Source of the DNA: Siphonodentalium dalli
Taxonomy: Eukaryota; Mollusca; Scaphopoda; Gadilida; Siphonodentaliidae
Direction of reading: 5' to 3'
Length of the DNA: 64,000 nt
Assembly (NCBI GenBank): GCA_032622095.1
Contig: CP136063.1
Location: 215,407,982 to 215,471,981, forward strand
Under the pieces are notes generated by a model that did no database searches, was not told the origin of the DNA, and was given only the letters and a program-made list of their open reading frames with translations. Made by a program: the position numbers and the translations under genes. Shown piece after piece: positions 57,272 to 64,000 of the stretch (within the stretch, counting starts at the first letter, position 1; each line of letters begins with the position of its first letter).

Positions 57272-57330
57272 CTAGTACTCTCATTGTTATCGAGTACTCT
57301 CACTGTTATCTAGTACTCTCACTGTTGTAT
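57272..57330 (+). repeat. 20-bp tandem repeat, three copies
   Basis: AGTACTCTCA(T/C)TGTTATC(G/T) repeats three times directly after palindrome B. Confidence 0.85.
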
Positions 57331-57477
57331 TAGTTCTGAATAGTTGATTTAGTAGGAAAATTGTTTTTGTCTTGAAATTGAAAGGCAGGAATAATCGTTG
57401 TTCTTGGAAGAAGTGTCCAAAGTTGCATAAACTGTATATTTTCTTGGTTATGGTTTTAAATGAGCGGTCTGTTTGAC

Positions 57478-57605
57478 GCTGAAAGATATTTATTAACGAA
57501 GCGTGTTGCTCGGTGATGCTGATTATTCCTGTTTTCAACGAATCATTTAATCGCGGATCAAAGTGGTTTTATAACTGATTTATAACGACCATTCTTATAT
57601 GAGCT
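57478..57605 (+). repeat. Dispersed repeat pair member
   Basis: Second copy of 56035-56165; see that region for the shared words. Same orientation, about 1.4 kb apart. Confidence 0.65.
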
Positions 57606-57654
57606 TCGTTTCCTTTATATATAGCACATACATGTACTTTAACACTTTAGTGTG

Positions 57655-57960
57655 GGCCTCGGTGGCTCAATCGGTTAGGGGTACAACTCCAAGCCGTTTC
57701 ACCCTCCAGCGCTGGCGATAAGGGTTCGAATCCACATTTTTCCATCGTGGGCTTTGCGACTCGAAATCGTTATCTGGTGGAGTTTCCAGTCACTCGCCGG
57801 TGGTTTGCCGCACATGGTGGACGAGTTAATCAGCCATTGAAATCACTGTTAGATTAGCCGTAAGTGTGCGGATTTCCTCCACCACTAAAACTGGCAATGT
57901 CGTGATATGGCCGTAGTTGCTGAAAGCAACATTAAACTGCAATCAATGAATCAGTCAATC
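57655..57960 (+). mobile_element. tRNA-derived SINE, complete
   Basis: The head GGGCCTCGGTGGCTCAATCG + GTTAGGGG (box A) and AAGGGTTCGAATCCACA (box B) are spaced as in a tRNA gene. The body follows with TCGAAATCGTTATCTGG, CTCGCCGGTGGTTTGCCGCA and TAAGTGTGCGGATTTCC. The tail AATGTCGTGATATGGCCGTA + GTTGCTGAAAGCAACATTAA ends in AATC-type repeats. It is the same subfamily as 59790-60104. The tail block is shared with the 43711 subfamily, whose head and body differ. A target duplication is not clear. Confidence 0.88.
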
Positions 57961-58010
57961 AATTAACCCTTTCTTTACTAAATACTCATTGACGCAGGGG
58001 AGTATATCGG
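57961..58010 (+). mobile_element. Solo TTAA/CCCTTT transposon end
   Basis: TTAACCCTTTCTTTACTAAA and TACTCATTGACG resemble 23199-23235 and, inverted, 51250-51290. No partner end was found, so only a terminus of a piggyBac-like MITE may remain. A different TTAACCCTTTGAACCCGAGC sits at 58528. Confidence 0.4.
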
Positions 58011-59042
58011 AAAAAAAACGTTTCAGACAAATATGATGATGTTTTACCCTTGGCCATTGTTAGACCAACTCTCCCTTCGATCCTGATTTTATTTTTTTCG
58101 TTTAACAATTTTTTTTTCGAAAATTTTTCGACACCCATGCACCCCCTAGAAACACAATCAATTATTTTATTTAGAATTGTCAACCACTTACTGTCTGTTT
58201 CCTATCAACTACATATTACATACTGGTGTATGTGATTAGCTCAGTTTGACATGACAGTGGTTGCTTATGCAGTATGTCCATGCATTTTATGTTCGGAGTG
58301 ACCTAGACTGACACGTACCGGGTATTTAGGTATTTTACAACAGGAAACGATATATACTGTCTGAATGCAGTTCTGATGTTAAAATTACATAATCTCTAAG
58401 TTATATGGCCAAAAATAGTTGAAAAATATGGATTTTTTTTTAGCTGTGGGGAAAAATGCTTTATGGGTCCTTTTGACCACCCACAACCCACTCGTACGTC
58501 CCCAGAAAAAAATGTTTGAAACCTATTAACCCTTTGAACCCGAGCGGCCGGAAAACCAGCCGCAGCGTGAACCTCCAAATACCCGAGCGGTTCGGTATAT
58601 GCTGGACCGGCCATATATCGACCGCCACGTGTTTGTTGAAGGCAATAAAGATATATATATAATTATGTTTTTGTGTCTTGTTGGTATTGTGTTTAAGCAC
58701 ACAACATCATGAATTATGAAGCCTAAAACATTTTGGGGTTAGCAACCGTTGCTACCCTTAAACAAAATTTAGGTTCACTTATCCGGCCAGATATATAACA
58801 AATTTCACAACAGGCTGCATCGAAAACGCCATTTCCTATAGGGCTGAAATACGTCTATAAAAGCTATAATTGCATTTTACTTTCAATTCCGGGTAGTTGC
58901 ATAGCAACCGTTGCCAGGGAGTGATCGTGTGGCAATGCACCCCGATCTTAAAATACATGTAAGTTTCATATCTCCTATTTACCTTATTCTTTATGTCAAG
59001 TGACCCCCCCCCCCCCCCGACACAGGTATTATTGTTTGGCCT
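58011..59042. other. Unannotated stretch with poly-C
   Basis: C15 run at 59004-59018. The short frames on both strands are unrecognised. Confidence 0.4.
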
Positions 59043-59275
59043 TATGTTAAAGCTATGGCGACACGGACTCAATATGAGTGTGCATTGTTTCAATGTCCAC
59101 GCTTCGGTGAACGCGAACAAATAATAATTTTTTATCGAAGTGGGCATATATCGATCAGAGTGGCATATTGAAATGTCCCTTAACTCACATCAAGCTTGAG
59201 AATAGGTCCAGATTATCGCCGATGCGGGGATTAGAACTCGCGCGAATCTAGTCTAGCCAGACTACGATGATGGTA
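59043..59275 (-). mobile_element. SINE-like dispersed repeat, copy 2
   Basis: Partner of 56327-56555. GGGGATTAGAACTCGCGCGA near 59225 is the inverted box B-like part. The downstream AGCCAGACTACGATGATGGT is shared. Confidence 0.5.
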
Positions 59276-59334
59276 TGTATGTATGTTTGTACCTATCATG
59301 TACACCGACACTCCAGTTGACATACAATCTGGTG

Positions 59335-59720
59335 TTTTCACGTGAATACAAATAATTACAGTGACTTGTATCAAAATTATCCGTATCAGCATAATTATTA
59401 CTATCACCATCACTATATCATCACTATATCATCACCATCATTACCATCGCCATCATCATCACCGATTGTCATCATCATCATTATCATTATCATCATCATC
59501 ATCATCATCATCACTACCACCACAATCATCACCATCATTACCATCGCCATCATTATCACCGATTGTCATCATCAGCATCATCACAGATCACCATCATCGT
59601 CATCATCATCACTACCACCACAATCATCACCATCGCCATCGTCATCGTCACATATCATCATCAGCATCATCACCATTACGACCATCGTCGCATATCATCA
59701 TCGTCATCGCCATCATCGTC
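59335..59720 (+). repeat. CAT trinucleotide microsatellite with mobile flank
   Basis: 59404-59720 is an imperfect (CAT/CAC/CGT)n run. A ~60-bp block, AACTACCATC-distinct from itself, is duplicated: CACCATCATTACCATCGCCA occurs at ~59432 and ~59528. The upstream GTGAATACAAATAATTACAG and TGACTTGTATCA match, inverted, the flank of the GAT microsatellite at 51960. The long open frames are repeat artefacts. Confidence 0.9.
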
Positions 59721-59789
59721 AAGAAGTCACAAATATTCTTACTACCAGTCATTTGGACTGAAATGACACTTCCAACCGTTGGAAAAGAT

Positions 59790-60104
59790 TGATTGATTGA
59801 TTGGGGTTTTATGTCGCTTTAGCCACTAAGGCCATATCACGACATTGCCAGTTTTAATGGTGGAGGAAATCCGCACACTTACGGCTAATCTAACAGTGAT
59901 TTCAATGGCTGATAAACTCGTCGACCATGTGCGGCAAACCACCGGCCATCGGCAAGTAACTGGAAACTTTCCCAGATAACGATTTCGAGTTACAAAGTCC
60001 ACGATGGAAACATGTGGATTTGAACCCTTATCGCCAGCGCTGGAAGGCGAAACGGCTTGGATTTGTACCCCTAACCGATTGAGCCACCGAGCCCCCCCCC
60101 CCCC
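59790..60104 (-). mobile_element. tRNA-derived SINE with perfect 14-bp target duplication
   Basis: CCGTTGGAAAAGAT is present exactly on both sides (59776-59789 and 60105-60118). Minus-strand order: GGGCTCGGTGGCTCAATCGG (box A), AAGGGTTCAAATCCACATG (box B), TAACTCGAAATCGTTATCTG, GGCCGGTGGTTTGCCGCACA, the tail AATGTCGTGATATGGCCTTA, then GATT/AATC repeats at the 3' end. A C15 run lies at its 5' boundary. A long target duplication is the mark of target-primed reverse transcription (established). Confidence 0.93.
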
Positions 60105-60854
60105 CCGTTGGAAAAGATATGAGGCACCAGTTGGAAAAGTCCAGCCCGAGGGGTGTGCAAATGGAACTTTCCCTGACTAGGACATTTGTGGCTGTTTCCA
60201 AGGGGTGTAGTTGGAAATACTAAGTTGTAAACACCACTAATGAGCCCCTCTAGTCAAGTCGCTGTTTGGGAATGGACGAGTCAATCAAGCTCATGCATGA
60301 CCTGGAGTTTCGAAGAATGGGACATTTATATAACAACGGAATTGTATGTTCCCGACGAAATTTTCAAAACTTCATTCATGGACTGTGAGACTCTCGTGTG
60401 GAATTTGCCTTGGGGAAAATGAGAAGATGTTCATGACACCTAGCGTTGATCTACTGTTATGCACGTGTGTGGTATAGCTATACGAGCGTGCTTTTATCCA
60501 AAATACAACATCATTTCCAATCGGGCTATCCCATCGAACAATGCATGTTAAAGAAGTAACCCATCTTGTTTGAATAGTTACCTGACTCCGTTGTTTAGCC
60601 AATTGTGAACACAAACCTTCAAAAATCCGAAACAAGAGCCTTATGCCAACACAATAACCTCACTGGATATCTAAATTCGCCAGTCCGCTGTTCGTATACC
60701 AAACATTTGATTAGAAATAAATCCTCGTTGGACGCCGCCAATCGGAGAGAGTGTGACATATAGAATTGCTCGAGTAAATACGACAATATTGACAATAAAC
60801 GATACAAAAACGACGCGGTGTAAATCTCAGGTATCAAACCTGAGATAACCTCAC
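60105..60854. other. Mostly unannotated
   Basis: 60110-60240 has GTTGGAAA and AGGGGTGTAGTTGGAAATAC words also seen at 55500-55600, an old dispersed repeat. The minus-strand frames at 60372-60635 and 60619-60873 overlap by a few bases and have no recognised motif. Confidence 0.4.
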
Positions 60855-60976
60855 GACGACTAAGATCATTCATGAGGGGCGCGTCAACAAGCGACCCCGC
60901 CTGGTCTGTCTATCAGACGACTAAGATCATTCATGAGGGGCGCGTCAACAAGCGACCCCGCCTGGTCTGTCTATCA
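60855..60976 (+). repeat. Perfect 61-bp tandem duplication
   Basis: GACGACTAAGATCATTCATG, AGGGGCGCGTCAACAAGCGA and CCCCGCCTGGTCTGTCTATC(A) occur twice in a row without a difference. Identity this high in a heavily diverged region implies a very recent event or an assembly artefact. Confidence 0.95.
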
Positions 60977-61118
60977 GTATTTTATGCGAAGTTACGTTCG
61001 TGTTAAAAGGGCACTGTACACTAAATCCGACCATTTATGGGACCATCTCCTTTTATATTCAACGGAATATATATAAGCAATAAATGAATGAATTTGAACC
61101 ATGGATTAGTGCAAAATA

Positions 61119-61736
61119 CAGTAATGCCCTAAGTAATCGACCCCTTAACCACAGCAGAATTATGGGTAACTTTTCAGGATTTAGTCGGAAATATGGCTTG
61201 TTGCCATTTATCGCAAGAGAGCTTTCCGATGAATGGCAACAAGCCATATTTCTGAATAAATCCTGAAAAGTTACCCATAATTCTGCTGTGGTTAAGGGAA
61301 AGTAAAATATTACTGGGAAAATCCTTCGCGCGAAAAGTTTCATGGACTCTTGTCAATAGAAAATATCTTTCGTTTGAAACAACTCTCTATTTTCCTAAAA
61401 ATTGCCTTTAGAGAAGTTTCTTAATTTCAATTAATTATATACATTGTGGAAGGCAGCTGAATTAGCTCATTGCATGGTCAATAATTCAAACTGATAATCA
61501 AAATGACATTGAAAACATAAGGAAGAATATAACTTATGTGATTACACGATTTTTCAAAGAACAAAATAAGGAACAAGGGGAAAAAAGAAGAACAAACCAC
61601 ACGTTTGTAGGGAGGGGTCTCATTTTCATCATGTATATATTGTATATAAAATATTGTATATATGTTTTGCATGTTACTCATTAATTTGGGTCTTCGCAAT
61701 AAAGCATTCTAGGGGTCGATTACTTAGGGCATTCTG
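61119..61736. mobile_element. TA-flanked palindromic MITE, copy 3, itself interrupted
   Basis: The left arm starts CAGTAATGCCC after TA (61117-61118). The right arm resumes near 61712 with GGTCGATTACTTAGGGCATT, ending before TA (61737-61738). Comparison with 16531-16545 shows the empty TA site. The right arm is split at ...GGTTAAGG|GGTCGATT. Confidence 0.9.
61298..61711. mobile_element. ~414-bp insertion inside the MITE arm
   Basis: Lies between two parts of an arm that are contiguous in the copies at 18026 and 22855. It carries no terminal inverted repeat that I can see and has AATAAAGCATT close to its right end, so a retroposed fragment is possible. A GG/AGG overlap at the junction makes the target duplication undecidable. 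Confidence 0.6.
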
Positions 61737-62084
61737 TACACTCATGTGCTCTACGAACTATGCAAACAACATGGTAACTATAATGAAAATGCATTTATGA
61801 CTCCAGTCATAAATTCAATTTCATTATAATTAATATGTTTTTTTGCATCGGTCATCGGTCATTTGTTATATATATTCTGTTGAGTATAAAAGGAGATGGT
61901 CCCGTAAATGGTCTGATTTAGTGTAAAGTGCCCCTTTAATCCCTTTATACGGGTACGTTTAAACCCTCGCAAATTTGCCTGGCAATATTATTCCGGCTTT
62001 TCGATACAGAATATTATTAACCATCCATTAACTAACTCTATTTCTGATTGGACAACAGCCACCACATGATAATCAGGGAAAAAG

Positions 62085-62145
62085 TCATATTGGACTCCCG
62101 AAAGTCATATTGGACTCCCGAGTGTTCAATATGACTTTTTTATCG
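62085..62145. repeat. Short palindromic repeat with AGTCATATTGGACTCCCG
   Basis: AGTCATATTGGACTCCCGA occurs twice in tandem, then TCAATATGACTTTTTT in inverse orientation. The word AAGTCATATT(T/G)GACTC recurs in palindrome D. A GTGACGTCAC palindrome is just downstream at 62152. Confidence 0.7.
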
Positions 62146-62403
62146 GGACTCCGTGACGTCACGAAGTAACTCGGCCAAATGAATCGGTGAAATTGTGATG
62201 CGCGTGCAATACTGCTATGTTGTGGATTTAGCAGACGTTTCACTTCCGCCTTGAGTTTTGTTTTCACTTCCGTGTTTACTGTTCCAAATCACGCCTTGTG
62301 ATAATCATATCATGTCAAGTGCCGACAAATACCAAAAATATCCACAAAAGTTTTATTCCCAAAATTTGGATAAACATACAGATGGATAATAAAAATGTCA
62401 CTA

Positions 62404-62541
62404 TACAATGTATGTGTATGTGTTTTTCTTGTACTCGTCCAAGTTGTGGTAAAAAGTCATATTTGACTCGACACTGCGTGTCTCGTCCAATATAACTTTT
62501 CACCACAACCTGGACTCGTTCAAGAAAAACACAACATTGTA
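62404..62541. repeat. Imperfect palindrome D with same-direction CTCG sites
   Basis: The arms (TGTGTTTTTCTTG / CAAGAAAAACACA; GTTGTGGTAAAAAGTCATAT / inverse) pair closely. CTCG occurs at 62434, 62467, 62482 and 62515, all in plus orientation, and each faces another in the fold. No CGAG is present. Confidence 0.87.
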
Positions 62542-64000
62542 ACTTTATAATATGTGACAGAAAATCAATAATTAAGACATCGAGCATATTTTGATTGGAA
62601 ATTTATAAGCTAGAAGAATTTTATAACCTTGAACTAGCAAATAAACCATATAACTCGTCGCCCCATGCAGCTCAACCCGATTTAGGGAGGCTATACCTGC
62701 ATTAGATGACGAACGGTGCTAATATAACTTTATGACTTTCTTTTCTGGACCGAGGTTTAGATTTGTTAAACAATTAGTTCGTCGGGTGGAGCTAAAAATA
62801 ATCTCGATTGACTGTGTGTCTTTAATAAGGTGGGCGATGGATTTTTGATATCATGTCACAATTGATTCATTCTTACGCGAGAGTTTGTTTTTAGCGTTAA
62901 TATAGGGCGTGCATGCCAATAATCATTATATATACCGGCCTGGTAAATGGGTAGTTTGATTGCATGCTAATCTCACTGAATCAGTTAACATATGAACGAC
63001 CAGAAACTCCCCTTAGAAACCGGTTTGACTGGACAGTCAATGTAGGGTTACGCCAGGTTTAAACTCTGATGTTTAAACGGGAGACGACGAATCTGATCAG
63101 ATATAGTGTACGCAGTGATTTGAATTTTCAGGCACAAGGCTATATGCGACTAGATACAAGATACACGATTTTATTGCAATAACACCTCGATGGACAGTTG
63201 CAAACATATAATATACACATAATACAAAACATACATGTAATAGCATGAATTTAACCAAAACCCGACTCAGTCAAAATGTATGTTCTGACCTCTTTACTGA
63301 ATCATAAGTTGTTGATATAAGCATTATGCAATTGATAAGCTTTGTCGATTTTCAAAGAATGGCCGGATCATGTCGCATATGATATTTATGGTGCCAATGT
63401 TCCTATTTTCCATTATAAAATAAAATTTATTGTCTTCTGCCATTCTATGGAAATCGGTATATACTCGCGTATTCTATTGACACGAATAACAGTCATAAAG
63501 TTATACTGGCACCATTAGTGAATTTTACATGGTATCAGCCACTAACGGTTTACGACCACGTGAGCGGGGAATAAATCATTAGATCCATTAATACCAATGG
63601 ACTCTCGTTTGCTGGTTGACATGCGTTGATATCGAGTACGGATTCGTGATCAGAATGCGCCCGCATCGTATGTGTATTTCATGTTATATAAAAAAAATGA
63701 ATTTAGTGTAACTGTGTTTTATCGAAGAATACGGTGATATGTATGAACCACTGATTAATAAAACAGTCAAGTACATTCATGTAACATTCATATATTCTAA
63801 TAAATCTCAATTATGTTTGTTTGTTTGTTTGTTTGTCCGGGCTATAGGCGACCAAACGACTGGACAATCGGAGCTGAAAATGTTTACATAAGGGTTATTT
63901 GACCCGGGAATATCATTAGATAGGTCCTGTTGACATCATATGTCTTTTTTTTTAAAGCAGCCGGGACTTCGCTTGGAATGCTACTATTAAGTTGCTGCAT
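62542..64000. other. Unannotated stretch
   Basis: No gene, RNA or element recognised. A short (GTTT)n run is at about 63815-63836. Confidence 0.4.

Larger units (their letters stand above)
61007..61935. mobile_element. TTAA-flanked MITE, outer shell of a triple nest
   Basis: Ends A(A/G)GGGCACTGTACACTAA and its inverted TTAGTGTAAAGTGCCCCT, with ~72-bp TIRs through GGGACCATCTCCTTTTATA. TTAA flanks both sides (61003-61006 and 61936-61939). It contains a TTTATGACTCCAGTCATAAA hairpin (61794-61813). Without the inner insert it would be about 310 bp. The uninterrupted left half is at 16441-16630. Confidence 0.85.

Noticed and set aside
57655-57740. Genuine tRNA gene
   Set aside because: Box A and box B are present, but the sequence continues into a SINE body and tail found in other copies, and a clean cloverleaf acceptor stem was not seen.
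57640-57975. Target duplication TTAACACTTTAGT / TTAACCCTTTCTT around the SINE
   Set aside because: There are several mismatches, and the right-hand sequence is better explained as the end of a TTAA/CCCTTT transposon.
59342-59792. Ser/His/Ile-rich frames up to 143 codons
   Set aside because: They are products of the CAT microsatellite.

Overview
The window looks like gene-poor nuclear DNA from an animal, most plausibly a marine invertebrate and perhaps a mollusc (low to moderate confidence). It is AT-rich. No open frame looks like a conserved host exon. The longest one (about 215 codons near 29.8-30.4 kb) is only a 33-bp minisatellite. Degenerate tRNA-derived SINEs, a 5'-truncated LINE, a Gypsy-type integrase remnant, a pearl/Helentron-like tandem-repeat element and many fold-back or MITE-like DNA elements make up most of what can be recognised. 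The mollusc guess rests on general knowledge of such repeats, not on a diagnostic gene.

Layout. 0-8 kb: a degenerate ~160-bp satellite interrupted by a TIR element (1.7 kb), a minisatellite-bearing TIR element (3.7-4.4 kb) and a 630-bp fold-back element (6.7 kb). 8-13 kb: a chimeric MITE, a direct ~270-bp duplication and a 1.2-kb TIR element full of GGTTCT motifs. 13-23 kb: sparse DNA with TA- and TTAA-flanked palindromic MITEs and a decayed Gypsy pol 3' end. 23.5-26.1 kb: a MITE carrying a 2.2-kb tandem-repeat element. 28-31.5 kb: two adjacent 32-33-bp minisatellites. 32-43 kb: dispersed repeats, more MITEs, a ~440-bp tandem duplication and a second fold-back element (632 bp) with a perfect 10-bp target duplication. 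43-53 kb: SINEs, further MITEs, trinucleotide microsatellites and a cluster of four CACGTG sites at exact 22-bp spacing. 53.7-54.9 kb: the LINE. 55-64 kb: SINEs (one with a perfect 14-bp target duplication), palindromes and a three-level nested insertion at 61.0-61.9 kb.

The genes do not form a pathway. The content is a record of repeated transposition, nesting and local amplification. The least explained pattern is a set of four unrelated imperfect palindromes (2.8, 46.4, 57.1 and 62.4 kb). Their arms are complementary except at regularly placed CTCG (or CGAG) words, which keep the same orientation on both arms. Also notable are two 630-632-bp multi-hairpin fold-back elements that share terminal bases and target-duplication length, and MITE types that share an internal hairpin module but have different ends.
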